Origin: CAWACC01 sp964390695
Lineage (GTDB): Bacteria; Chlamydiota; Chlamydiia; Chlamydiales; Parachlamydiaceae
Reading direction: 5' to 3'
Length of the DNA stretch: 54,104 nt
Assembly: GCA_964390695.1 (NCBI GenBank)
Contig: CAYMKI010000005.1
Coordinates: forward strand, 1 to 54,104
Shown: positions 33,973 through 42,154 of the stretch, piece after piece
How positions within the stretch are numbered: the stretch's first letter is position 1
Layout: each line of letters opens with the position of its first letter
Notes under the pieces: generated by a model
What the model was told of the DNA's origin: nothing
The model's database searches: none
What the model saw: the letters and a program-made list of their open reading frames with translations, nothing else
Made by a program: the position numbers and the translations under genes

Positions 33973-35091
33973 ATGGTTAAAAAGATAATTAGATTTGTTT
34001 GTTTAGTAATTTGTAGTCTTATATTAAAAGTTGAAGCATGTTCTACTTTTTTATTAGAAAAAGACACTCAACTTTTATTAGCAAAATGTTATGACTGGAT
34101 TGTGGAAGATGGTTTAGTTGTTGTAAACAAACGGCATATTGCTAAACAAGCCATGACTTCAGAACATCCTATGCGATGGATCTCAAAATATGGAAGCGTC
34201 ATTTTTTCTCAAGCCGGAAGAGAGCTGCCTATGGGCGGCATGAACGAAACAGGGCTTACTATAGAATTAATGTGGCTTGACGACACCTCTTATCCAGCGC
34301 CAGATTCCCGTTTCTCAGTCTTTGAACTTCAATGGATTCAATATCAATTAGATACCGCGTGTAGTGTCAACGAAATTTTAGCGAGTAATAACATTTTAAG
34401 AATTGATAGACAGAGCAAATCTCTAATACATTTTATTGTTGCTGACAGCACAGGAAATAGAGCGATGATTGAATTTCTAGACGGTAAGATGATCGTCCAT
34501 GCGCAAGGTGAAGTGCAATCTCCTGTTTTGACAAATCATACGTATCAAAATTCGTTAGAATTTTTAAAGGAACATCAAGGTTTTGGTGGTGAGAGAGAAC
34601 CTCAAGAAGGTTTTGCATCTTTAGATCGGTTTGTACGCCTTTCAACGTTACTGAAAGAGTTTTCTTTAAATGCTGATGAAGCCAACATGAGCTCTGCATT
34701 CCGTATTCTTTCCAGCGTTGCAAATTTTGAAGAAGCTCCACAAGCGGAGGTATCCTTTGACAATATGGAACAATTAATGCGGGCAAAATGGAATATCGTT
34801 TACGATATCTCAAATAAAGAAATCCACTTCCTGACAGCAAGTCATCAAAAAGTGCGCACCATTCGCTTGAACACGTTTGACTTTAATGGTGATACAGAGG
34901 TGCAAGTTTTAGATATTCAGTCTCATCTCGCTGGAGATGTAAGCTATAACTTCATTCCGTATAGCTATGAATTGAATCGAAATCTAATCGATCGATATTA
35001 TAATAAGATCCCATTTTTAAAAGATCTTCCAGAGGAAATTAGAGAGTTAACCGCCAGATACCCGGAAACAACCTATTATGTGGGTCAATAA
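33973..35091 (+). CDS. Exported Ntn-hydrolase, choloylglycine hydrolase/penicillin V acylase family
   Basis: 372 residues. A signal peptide (MVKKIIRFVCLVICSLILKVEA) ends right before Cys23, which would become the N-terminal nucleophile in CSTFLL. Other family marks: the Asp in CYDW, Asn in PVLTNHTYQNS and Arg in DRFVRLS. The reaction is hydrolysis of a linear amide; known relatives act on bile salts, penicillin V, acyl-homoserine lactones or N-acyl amides, and the sequence does not choose. The gene is visibly more AT-rich than its neighbours and lies beside a MITE-like element, both consistent with recent acquisition. Confidence 0.9.
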   Translation: MVKKIIRFVCLVICSLILKVEACSTFLLEKDTQLLLAKCYDWIVEDGLVVVNKRHIAKQAMTSEHPMRWISKYGSVIFSQAGRELPMGGMNETGLTIELMWLDDTSYPAPDSRFSVFELQWIQYQLDTACSVNEILASNNILRIDRQSKSLIHFIVADSTGNRAMIEFLDGKMIVHAQGEVQSPVLTNHTYQNSLEFLKEHQGFGGEREPQEGFASLDRFVRLSTLLKEFSLNADEANMSSAFRILSSVANFEEAPQAEVSFDNMEQLMRAKWNIVYDISNKEIHFLTASHQKVRTIRLNTFDFNGDTEVQVLDIQSHLAGDVSYNFIPYSYELNRNLIDRYYNKIPFLKDLPEEIRELTARYPETTYYVGQ

Positions 35092-35130
35092 AACCTGATC
35101 TAAAAATTGAGATGCCTTCAAAGGTCTATG

Positions 35131-36888
35131 ATGAATGCGAGAGTTTACAAGTTTTTTTCTTATTACAAACCCTACCTGGGTCTTTTTTGTGCCGACATGG
35201 TCTGCGCCGTGATAGCCTCGGCTTCCACTTTGGCAATTCCTTTGTGTATCCGTTATATCACCACGGATTTGTTGCAGGTGGGATCTGAGGAGTCTCTACA
35301 TCAAATCTATCTGATGGGAGCTCTTTTATTAGCATTAGTCGTGCTTTATACGGCATGTCACGCCTTTATCGACTACCAAGGTCATATCATGGGAGCTTTA
35401 ATGGAAAGAGACATGCGCAAAGAACTCTTCGCGCATTATCAAAAGCTGTCCTTCAAATTTTATGATGAACATAAGACCGGACAGCTTATGACCCGGATTT
35501 CGCACGATACATTTGACCTGGCAGAACTTTTTCATCATGGGCCAGAAGATATTGTCATCTCTCTTTTGAACTTCATCGGGGCATTCATCATTTTGATGAA
35601 TATCAATGTTCACTTAGCCTGGATGGCTTTTGGATTTATTCCTTTGATGGGAATCTATGGATTTTATTTCAGTAAGAAGATGTATGCAGCTTTGCGCCAA
35701 AGCAAGGATAAGATAGGCGATATCAATGCTCACGTCGAAGATGCCCTTGCAGGGATAAGAGTGGTCAAATCCTTCACTAATGAGGAACTAGAAGAACAGA
35801 AGTTCGCTTGCGAAAATGATTTTTTTGTGGCTAGCCGTAAGAAAGGATATAAGGCAGAGGCGTTCTTTTATAATGGTTTGATAGCTTTTACCCAGCTTAT
35901 GACGATCAGCATCGTCATTTTTGGCGCCATAAATATTGTCAATGCGCGTTTAGGACTAGCCGACTTGCTTACATTCCTACTCTATATTGTGATTTTAATA
36001 GAACCCATACAAAGACTTGGCAACTTCATCCGCCTTTATCAGGAAGGTATCAGCAGCTTCACTCGCTTTATGGAAGTTTTGGAAGTGGAACCGGATATTC
36101 AAGAAGCCCCACAAGCGGGCAGTTTAGCATGTGTGCGTGGTGAGATCGAATTTTTGGGCGTGAGCTTTAAGTACAAAGAGACTTATGATCATGTCCTAAA
36201 AAATATTTCACTGAAAATCTCTAGCGGCGAGTATGTGGCTCTGGTGGGTCCTTCTGGGGTTGGAAAGACGACCTTATGTTCTCTGATTCCGAGGTTTTAT
36301 GAGGTGACGGAAGGAAAAATATGCATCGATGGGTGTGATATTAAAGATCTCAAAATTTCAGCTTTAAGGAGTTCTATCGGCTTTGTGCAGCAAGAGGTGT
36401 ATCTTTTTGCCGGAACCGTTTTGGATAATATTCGTTATGGAAAACCCGAGGCGACAGAAGCTGAAGTGGTCGAGGCTGCCAGGCAAGCTAATGCGCACGA
36501 TTTCATTATGGCTTTACCGCAGGGATATTCTACAGACATAGGACAGCGTGGGGTTAAGTTGTCGGGAGGTCAGAAGCAGCGGCTAAGCATTGCCCGCGTA
36601 TTTTTGAAAAACCCGCCGATCATCATATTTGATGAGGCCACCAGTGCCTTGGACAACGAAAGTGAACGGGCTGTGCAAAACTCTCTGGAAAGACTCAGTA
36701 AAAATCGGACTACGTTGGTTATAGCACATCGTCTGTCCACGATCAGAAGGGCGGACAGAATTCTGGTGTTGACCGATTGCGGTATTCAGGAGCAGGGAAC
36801 GCATGAAGAACTTATAGCCTTAGAAGGTACCTACGCAAGTTTGTACAACATGCAGGTGTGTGTCGAAGATTCTCCTGAAAAAGCATAA
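35131..36888 (+). CDS. ABC transporter, fused membrane and ATPase domains (MsbA-like)
   Basis: 585 residues from ATG 35131 (CAAAGG 6 bases upstream; ATG 35128 also possible, and the TTG at 35107 is rejected). Six membrane helices occupy residues about 10-310. The ATPase domain shows Walker A GPSGVGKTT, Q-loop VQQEVYLF, signature LSGGQKQR, Walker B IIIFDEATSALD and switch His in VIAHRLST. It is a homodimeric exporter of the MsbA/LmrA type, probably for lipid or drugs. 39 bases separate it from the Ntn-hydrolase gene, so co-transcription is possible. Confidence 0.95.
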   Translation: MNARVYKFFSYYKPYLGLFCADMVCAVIASASTLAIPLCIRYITTDLLQVGSEESLHQIYLMGALLLALVVLYTACHAFIDYQGHIMGALMERDMRKELFAHYQKLSFKFYDEHKTGQLMTRISHDTFDLAELFHHGPEDIVISLLNFIGAFIILMNINVHLAWMAFGFIPLMGIYGFYFSKKMYAALRQSKDKIGDINAHVEDALAGIRVVKSFTNEELEEQKFACENDFFVASRKKGYKAEAFFYNGLIAFTQLMTISIVIFGAINIVNARLGLADLLTFLLYIVILIEPIQRLGNFIRLYQEGISSFTRFMEVLEVEPDIQEAPQAGSLACVRGEIEFLGVSFKYKETYDHVLKNISLKISSGEYVALVGPSGVGKTTLCSLIPRFYEVTEGKICIDGCDIKDLKISALRSSIGFVQQEVYLFAGTVLDNIRYGKPEATEAEVVEAARQANAHDFIMALPQGYSTDIGQRGVKLSGGQKQRLSIARVFLKNPPIIIFDEATSALDNESERAVQNSLERLSKNRTTLVIAHRLSTIRRADRILVLTDCGIQEQGTHEELIALEGTYASLYNMQVCVEDSPEKA

Positions 36889-37019
36889 AACTCTTGTTTC
36901 AAATTTTTTAGTTTTGCATAACTGTACTCGTACAACCAGCCAGTATAGATTTGGCTAGGTTGAAATTCCGAGTTTTCACGGAGTTTAAAGTGATTATTTT
37001 TCAACAAAGGAGAATGCCA

Positions 37020-37877
37020 ATGACTACACCCATAACTGCAGATAAACCGATAGGCTACATGATTCCGGTGGGAGAAGCCGACAAACAACGTTTAGACGCT
37101 TTAGGCGCTATTCACAATCCAAGGTCGGTAGAATTAATTACTTCTAGATGTCAAACACAAAAGCCTCGTATTCTCGATGTGGGCTGCGGTAATGGGAGCT
37201 TGACGTGTTTATTTGCGAAAACTATCCGAGATTCTTTTGTTGTAGGTGTGGACATCAGTCCTGAGCAAATTGCTATTTCCAAGCAGAAATCTGCTGAAGA
37301 AGGTCTGAGCAATATGTCTTGGGATGTCTGCGATGTATATAAGCTTGAAGATCTTAAACAAAAATATCCAGACCTTTTTGACATTGTACACACGCGGTTT
37401 GTATTGACGCATGTCACGGATCTGCCTAAGGCTGTCGATCAGCTGTTGACAATGGTCAAACCCGGAGGGCTATTGATTCTTGAAGAAGTGGGTGCAAAAA
37501 AGCAGTTTAAAGAGACTCCTGTGAAGGCGATGCAAGCTTGGAAAGCCATGGTAGATATGCAGCACAAACTCCAAAAATCGCATCCTGATACCGTTGAAAG
37601 GGTGATTGAACATATTCAGCAGTCGGATGGCGTAGAGTCATATACGACAGAGTTATTTGACATGACTATTGAGGGTCAGCTCAAAAAGAGCATGTTCAGG
37701 ATGGGAGCAGAACATGGCATTAAAAAATTTGCCGAAATAAAAAAGCCAGAACTGATCAAGACGTTAGGCTATGAAGATGGCGAGGCTTGGCTGAAAGATA
37801 TGCGCGACTTTGAAAATGACGATACGAAGACTTTCGTGGTGGAAGGCAATGAAAGCATCATTGCCATCAAGGTATAA
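37020..37877 (+). CDS. SAM-dependent methyltransferase, class I
   Basis: 285 residues from ATG 37020, with AAGGAG 7 bases upstream (ATG 37014 is too close, and the ORF start at 36951 has no site). Motif I ILDVGCGNGSLTC, acidic motif II VVGVDISPEQ, and VHTRFVLTHV then LVKPGGLLILEE-like MVKPGGLLILEE identify a Rossmann methyltransferase. The C-terminal helical cap (about 180-285) would bind the acceptor, which is unknown. It stands alone, 131 bases from the ABC gene. Confidence 0.9.
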   Translation: MTTPITADKPIGYMIPVGEADKQRLDALGAIHNPRSVELITSRCQTQKPRILDVGCGNGSLTCLFAKTIRDSFVVGVDISPEQIAISKQKSAEEGLSNMSWDVCDVYKLEDLKQKYPDLFDIVHTRFVLTHVTDLPKAVDQLLTMVKPGGLLILEEVGAKKQFKETPVKAMQAWKAMVDMQHKLQKSHPDTVERVIEHIQQSDGVESYTTELFDMTIEGQLKKSMFRMGAEHGIKKFAEIKKPELIKTLGYEDGEAWLKDMRDFENDDTKTFVVEGNESIIAIKV

Positions 37878-38223
37878 GGGTGTTTTGAGAAAAATACTGG
37901 CGATGAGTATTTATTTCTGCCGCTGCTACCGCAGCTAGATGATGTTTATCATTCCATACCCCACGTTCCGGCCTGTGCTTTGCACATGGCCTCTACGCGG
38001 GGCTTCCCACTTTTTTAGGCTCCCGCCTCAAACCTTTGGCAGCAGAAGCTAAAAGGTCATCTAGAGGTCCTTTCTAATTAAATTGCGTCTTAGATATCAA
38101 AAGAAAATTTGTAATTATATTGTATTTAAAGATTTATATTGTTAAGCTGCTGGCGTTATGCGTAAGGTTAGTTATAAATCTTAAAGTGCAATTTGTATTT
38201 GAAAAATCAAATGGAGTTTATTT
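37878..38223. other. Intergenic region without gene
   Basis: No coding frame is convincing. 37950-38050 is locally GC-rich with short complementary pieces (GCCTGTGCTTTGCACATGGC) and looks like a degraded repeat. 38090-38220 is AT-rich and should contain the promoter of the next gene. Confidence 0.5.
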
Positions 38224-38640
38224 ATGAGTTTAAATGTAAGCGTGATTCCAGTAACAGATGAAAATATAGATGCTTATGTCTACATGATACAAGATATGTA
38301 TAATTCGGAAGGTTGCGGAATTTGTGAGAAAGAAGGAGCAGAAGTTTTTTGGTTTAGCCCTTATAGTCGTTGTGCTCATGCTAAATGCTTGACAATGATC
38401 CAAGTCGCTGAAAGTGCTCTTATGCAAAAAATTGATGATGTCTTTAAAAAGTCAACTAACCCTGGAAAACGAAATGACGCTCATATTCACGCCATTCAAG
38501 CCGTAAGGGCTGCTTGTGGTCAAGATACGATATTGGCATATCTAGAAAAAAAAGGCTCAACAGCCCTGACAAATTTATTGATTACCGTTGGTATAGAGGC
38601 AGTTAATCAATACGCATCCAAAAGCAGCTCGAAAATCTAA
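38224..38640 (+). CDS. Small putative zinc-binding protein of unknown function
   Basis: 138 residues, ATG 38224 with TGGAG upstream. The region GCGICEKEGAEV...YSRCAHAKC (residues about 37-60) gives C-x2-C-x15-C-x-H-x2-C, a Cys/His set that could hold zinc in a RING- or treble-clef-like half. The rest is helical, with no signal peptide. No family recognised. RING-like pieces in intracellular bacteria sometimes belong to ubiquitin-manipulating effectors. Here a full second zinc site is missing, so that is only a possibility. Confidence 0.65.
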   Translation: MSLNVSVIPVTDENIDAYVYMIQDMYNSEGCGICEKEGAEVFWFSPYSRCAHAKCLTMIQVAESALMQKIDDVFKKSTNPGKRNDAHIHAIQAVRAACGQDTILAYLEKKGSTALTNLLITVGIEAVNQYASKSSSKI

Positions 38641-39007
38641 ATAACACGCTTATTGAATAAGCCTTGGTTTAAAGTTTTTACTTTTTTTAGATGATATATA
38701 ATTTGTTACTACAAGCAGTGACTAAATAACATACAGGCTTGAAAAGCCTTAATGTTACAGCCCAGGTCAAGCGGAGCGAGGCCTGGGTGGCAATAAATAA
38801 AACGCAGAGTCCTGCAAGGACGACATGAATCCATTCCAAAAATATTTTAAAAAAAATGTGCTCTGCGAAATTTTGAAAGATCTTGAAGGGCATTCGCTAG
38901 GTCCAAATTACAAATTTTCATGTTATTGGGGAAGATTTCTTTTCTTTATTCAAATCACCAGATGGCAAGTAGTGAATCATAGGAAATAATGATAGACAAA
39001 CTATTAT
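38641..39007. repeat. Intergenic region with short GC-rich repeats
   Basis: No gene supported. CATACAGGCTTGAAAAGCCT (from 38731) matches the reverse complement of 141-175. CCCAGGTC (38761) pairs with GGCCTGGG (38780-38787), as in the CCCAGGGC/GCCCTGGG hairpin at 50272-50290. GCTTAT/ATAAGC at 38649-38663 forms a small hairpin after the preceding gene. Confidence 0.6.
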
Positions 39008-39037
39008 ATATTAGGTATAATATATTATATACCTAAT
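38993..39037 (+). promoter_or_regulatory. Promoter with overlapping palindromic operator for the Lrp-LysE unit
   Basis: TAGACA (38993-38998), a 17-base spacer and TATAAT (39016-39021) form a near-consensus sigma-70-type promoter. The perfect palindrome ATTAGGTATA-N8-TATACCTAAT (39010-39037) covers the -10 box and start region. A regulator bound there would block polymerase. The Lrp-family protein encoded directly downstream is the natural candidate, making autorepression likely. Confidence 0.8.
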
Positions 39038-39055
39038 AAAATAAGGATTAACTTC

Positions 39056-39514
39056 ATGGATTCCTTTGATGTAAAAATAGTCAATCATTTACTGACGAAT
39101 GGAAGAGCTACCTGGGCAGAGCTCGCTAGCCTGTTGGGTTTATCTGCACCTTCGACAGCAGAACGGGTGAAAAAATTAGAGGAAAAAGGAATCATTCAAG
39201 GATACCAGGTAAGCTTAAATTATAAGCTTTTAGGGTACTCTTTGACAGCCTTCATATTTCTTTCGCTTGCACACCCCAAGCATAGATTGAGTTTTTTGAA
39301 GGCTGTGGAGGGAATGACCGAAATTGAAGAATGCCATCATGTTGCAGGAGAGGATGATTATCTGCTTAAGGTGCGATGTAAAGATCCTGAGCAATTAGAT
39401 GAATTTTTAAATGAAAAACTCAAAGTTTTACCTGGAATTTTGAGGACGCGTACGACGATCGCGTTATCGTCATCCAAGGAAAAATTTAAAAAGGATATTA
39501 AGATCTCGACGTAA
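39056..39514 (+). CDS. Lrp/AsnC-family transcriptional regulator
   Basis: 152 residues, typical Lrp length. The N-terminal winged helix (MDSFDVKIVNHLLTNGRATW, then LLGLSAPSTAERVKKLEEKGII) is followed by the RAM ligand-binding domain with ITIEECHHVAGEDDYLLKVR-like text (EECHHVAGEDDYLLKVR). Such proteins sense an amino acid and form octamers on DNA. A strong promoter with a palindromic operator lies immediately upstream, and a LysE-type exporter follows after 25 bases. The pair therefore looks like an amino-acid export switch. Confidence 0.93.
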   Translation: MDSFDVKIVNHLLTNGRATWAELASLLGLSAPSTAERVKKLEEKGIIQGYQVSLNYKLLGYSLTAFIFLSLAHPKHRLSFLKAVEGMTEIEECHHVAGEDDYLLKVRCKDPEQLDEFLNEKLKVLPGILRTRTTIALSSSKEKFKKDIKIST

Positions 39515-39539
39515 TGTCGAGAATATAACCAAGGAAGGG

Positions 39540-40169
39540 ATGGTGTTTATAGAATTTCTAATTAAAGGGATGCTGATAGGCTTTTCAATAGCCTTACCGG
39601 TAGGTCCTATTGCCATGTTATGCATTCGCAATGTCTTAACTTTTGGAATTTTAAGCGGACTATATACAGGACTTGGGGCTGCATTTGCCGATGCTCTCTA
39701 TGGGGCTGTCGCTGGATTTGGAGTGACAGCGGTCAGTCATTTTTTAGCAGCCCACAGTGTGTATCTGAAAATTATCGGAGGGATTTTTCTGTGCTACCTA
39801 GGCATTAAAACGTTTTTTTCTAAAGGTGCGATCTCGACAAGTGATCGAGGAGGGGTATTGAAGCCTTCAGCGGCATTTATGACTACCTTTTTTCTTACAC
39901 TGACTAACCCCATGACTGTAGTGAGTTTTATCGGAATTTATGCGGGATTAGGGTTAGGTGATGTGAGCTCTAATTTCAGTAGTGCTTGTGTCGTAACTGT
40001 AGGCGTGTTTTTAGGATCAGCTATTTGGTGGATAGTATTGTCTTTAGTGATGGGATATTTCAAAGAGAAAATCGATCCTAAGAACTCCTTATGGCTGAAT
40101 CCTGTATCCGGATCACTTATTTTTGTATTCGGGGTCTTGGCGTTGATTTCATCAACAGATGCACTTTAA
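39540..40169 (+). CDS. LysE/RhtB-family amino acid exporter
   Basis: 209 residues, six hydrophobic segments. The N-terminal GFSIALPVGPIAMLCIRNVLTFG and GLGAAFADALYG are the LysE-family signature; TNPMTVVSFIGIYAGLGL is the second repeat. It exports an amino acid or related metabolite from the cytoplasm. ATG 39540 has AAGGAAGG immediately before it; a GTG at 39543 is a close alternative. It is presumably controlled by the Lrp-type gene 25 bases upstream. For an intracellular bacterium an amino-acid exporter is notable, and overload protection is one possibility. Confidence 0.92.
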   Translation: MVFIEFLIKGMLIGFSIALPVGPIAMLCIRNVLTFGILSGLYTGLGAAFADALYGAVAGFGVTAVSHFLAAHSVYLKIIGGIFLCYLGIKTFFSKGAISTSDRGGVLKPSAAFMTTFFLTLTNPMTVVSFIGIYAGLGLGDVSSNFSSACVVTVGVFLGSAIWWIVLSLVMGYFKEKIDPKNSLWLNPVSGSLIFVFGVLALISSTDAL

Positions 40170-40178
40170 ACGCAACAT

Positions 40179-40270
40179 GAGACCTCTTGCATAATTCATT
40201 TCCTTGGCCGAGTAGGCTGATTTCGGTAACGAAATCAGCCTACTCGGCAATGAATTATGCAAGAGGTTTC
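40179..40270. mobile_element. Palindromic MITE-like element with IS-type termini
   Basis: Left arm 40179-40225 begins GAGACCTCTTGCATAATTCA; right arm 40230-40270 is its complement (ending GCAAGAGGTTTC), with GTAA as loop. Pairing is nearly perfect except for a six-base TCCTTG insertion on the left and one terminal mismatch. The GAGACCTCTTGCATAA terminus resembles IS-type inverted repeats. The element lies 9 bases after lysE and directly touches the stop codon of the leftward gene at 40271. It probably also acts as a bidirectional terminator. Confidence 0.85.
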
Positions 40271-40891
40271 TTATTCGATGGCATTCAGGTAGGATTTACT
40301 GGTTGCGGCTATCTGGAGGAGAAGGGTTTGATCTTGAGGGCATAGCGAGGGTGCGTTTTTCAATAAGCTGGCTTTATATTGATATAGAAAGGTGCGCAGC
40401 CAAGCTGCTTTGGGAATGAGAGGTGAATCAGAGCGGAAAACCACTGTATATAGTTGGATCATAAGATCCGTGACAGATTCAAATGAGGATCCGCTCATAT
40501 TTCCCATGATGATTTGAAACTCTAGATCGGCAGCGAGATGGATATTGAAATCCCATTTTCGCTGTTGGGCTATAGAGGAGTAGGCCTGTTCCAGATAAGG
40601 CATCATCTCTTGATATAAAAGGTCTTTGGAATCAATGCCGATTAAATTGAGTTTTTGCAATGCATTTAGGTAGGCTTCGATGACGGGTTGTTCATTTGGC
40701 ACACCAAAAAAATAGGCGATGTCTTTTTCGAAAATTTCTAGGGTGTTTTCAACAGTAGCATTCATTGTATATTTCAATTGAGGATTCTCTGTACCTTCGT
40801 TAGTTATGTGATTCATTTGTAGAGCCATCAGGCTTTTATGAATAAGCACGAGGGAGCAAATCCAGGTCGAAAAGTGTATTAAGGTACTCAT
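40271..40891 (-). CDS. Hypothetical protein ending at a MITE boundary
   Basis: 206 residues, no family recognised. A weakly hydrophobic N terminus (LIHFSTWICSLVLIHKSLMALQ) could be a signal or anchor, or the true start may be the later Met at MALQMNHI. The remainder is helical and soluble-looking (VENTLEIFEKDIAYFFGVPN, EMMPYLEQAYSSIAQQRKWD). The stop codon TAA abuts the palindromic element at 40270, so the insertion may have trimmed the original C terminus. No ribosome site is convincing. Confidence 0.55.
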   Translation of the reverse strand: MSTLIHFSTWICSLVLIHKSLMALQMNHITNEGTENPQLKYTMNATVENTLEIFEKDIAYFFGVPNEQPVIEAYLNALQKLNLIGIDSKDLLYQEMMPYLEQAYSSIAQQRKWDFNIHLAADLEFQIIMGNMSGSSFESVTDLMIQLYTVVFRSDSPLIPKAAWLRTFLYQYKASLLKNAPSLCPQDQTLLLQIAATSKSYLNAIE

Positions 40892-41015
40892 ATTTCTTAG
40901 GAAGTTTTTGGGTATTAAAAATAATGATAGTTATGGTTTGTGTATTGGTCAAGGTATTTGAATTCGATAGAGGCAACTTGGTGCAAATGTCAAGATTCAC
41001 CAGTGAATAAAAACA

Positions 41016-42059
41016 TTATTCTGAAGATGCCTCGAAGGAAAAGATGTGCTTCCAATCATTCTTCATGCTAATGATCAACCAGTTATTTTTTTTAGCCTCA
41101 TCGAAGAGAGCTTGGGTAAAGGTGCCTATCTTTGAGTTTGGCAAACCCTGAGCTGGTCCATAAGCATACTCACGTATTGGATCATCATGTAAAACAAGCA
41201 TGACAAGCCTATTTCCATGGCCTGAATGGCAATATTCTAGCATTTGGCGATCGCCTTCTGAATTTCCAAAGGCAGCACGAGGACGGCGACCTATGATTAG
41301 GTGTATGGCTTCGGGTTTTCCAGCGTTATTGTCGTTTAATACAATGGTTGGCTCTTTGGTGAGAATGGGTTTTCCTGCTTTATCGTAACTGAAATTTAAA
41401 CCCGTTGCGGTGCCTATCACTTTTTCTGGCGGTACACCATAAATTTCTTGGGCATATACTCGAACAAAATCCTGCCCTCCTCCAGTGACGATATAGGTTT
41501 TATAACCATTGGCGCGCAAATATTGCATAACTTCCTGCATGGGTTGATAAGTCATCTCGGTGTACAGGCGATTCCATCTTTGATTTTTAGCTGTTTTTAT
41601 CCATTGACGGACCTCTTGTTCAAATGCCTCCACAGACATACCGGTCATTGTGGCAGCTGCAATTTTTTCGATGTCTGAAAGGGACAGATTTTCAATAGCT
41701 TTAGGGCCGCCAGACAGTAGAGTTTGGAAAGGCTCGGTGTTTTTCAATTCAGGTTTGGTTTTGACGATTTCTGCGACACGGTCAAGACAGTACAGGAGTT
41801 GTGTGTAAATGGGTTGTTCTACCCATAGGGTTCCATCTTGGTCAAATGTGGCTATTCTGTCATCTAGGGGTACGAATTCCAAATTACCTTCGCTTGTGGT
41901 GGAGGTCACAAAATCAATAATAGCCTTTTTGGCGTAGCCATTATTCCATGAGGGGAGAGGATCAGCGGTGGGTAAATGTATAAATAAATAGCACAATATG
42001 AAAATAAGGCCTAGCACAATAAAATATAGGCCTGTTTTTGCCTGTTTGTGTATGTTCAC
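41016..42059 (-). CDS. Membrane-anchored HAD-superfamily phosphatase
   Basis: 347 residues from GTG 42059, preceded by GAGG at good spacing; the longer frame starts with TTG at 42134 and crosses a perfect hairpin. A single N-terminal membrane helix (LYFIVLGLIFILCYLFI) places the enzyme outside the inner membrane. HAD motifs: IATFDQDGTLW (nucleophile and acid Asp), VTGGGQDF (motif II), GKPEAIHLIIGRRP (motif III Lys) and FGNSEGDRQML (motif IV, Gly-Asn-Ser-x-x-Asp). It likely removes phosphate from a small organic substrate in the periplasm. It follows the arylsulfatase in the same orientation, suggesting scavenging of sulfate and phosphate esters together. Confidence 0.88.
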   Translation of the reverse strand: MNIHKQAKTGLYFIVLGLIFILCYLFIHLPTADPLPSWNNGYAKKAIIDFVTSTTSEGNLEFVPLDDRIATFDQDGTLWVEQPIYTQLLYCLDRVAEIVKTKPELKNTEPFQTLLSGGPKAIENLSLSDIEKIAAATMTGMSVEAFEQEVRQWIKTAKNQRWNRLYTEMTYQPMQEVMQYLRANGYKTYIVTGGGQDFVRVYAQEIYGVPPEKVIGTATGLNFSYDKAGKPILTKEPTIVLNDNNAGKPEAIHLIIGRRPRAAFGNSEGDRQMLEYCHSGHGNRLVMLVLHDDPIREYAYGPAQGLPNSKIGTFTQALFDEAKKNNWLIISMKNDWKHIFSFEASSE

Positions 42060-42098
42060 AAAACATGCCTCTTGTAATAATAAATTTATGATATACTG

Positions 42099-42124
42099 CG
42101 GGCACGTATCGACATACGTGCCCG
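42099..42124 (-). promoter_or_regulatory. Perfect hairpin between arylsulfatase and HAD genes
   Basis: CGGGCACGTAT (42099-42109) and ATACGTGCCCG (42114-42124) form an 11-bp stem with loop CGAC. It lies in the spacer between the two leftward genes, 40 bases before the HAD GTG. It could be an mRNA processing or attenuation point. Flanks resemble the 40179 element loosely (CCTCTTGTAATAA, TTATGCAAGATTAG), so it may instead be a decayed palindromic insertion. Confidence 0.6.
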
Positions 42125-42154
42125 ATTTATGCAAGATTAGCCTCTTAGGTCATT

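Noticed and set aside
34433..34840. Leftward 135-residue ORF opposite the Ntn-hydrolase
   Set aside because: Antisense to a gene with an intact signal peptide and catalytic residues; composition is unlike a protein from this genome.
38687..38893. Leftward 68-residue ORF
   Set aside because: Falls in a repeat-rich intergenic segment shared in part with 141-175; no ribosome site or homology.
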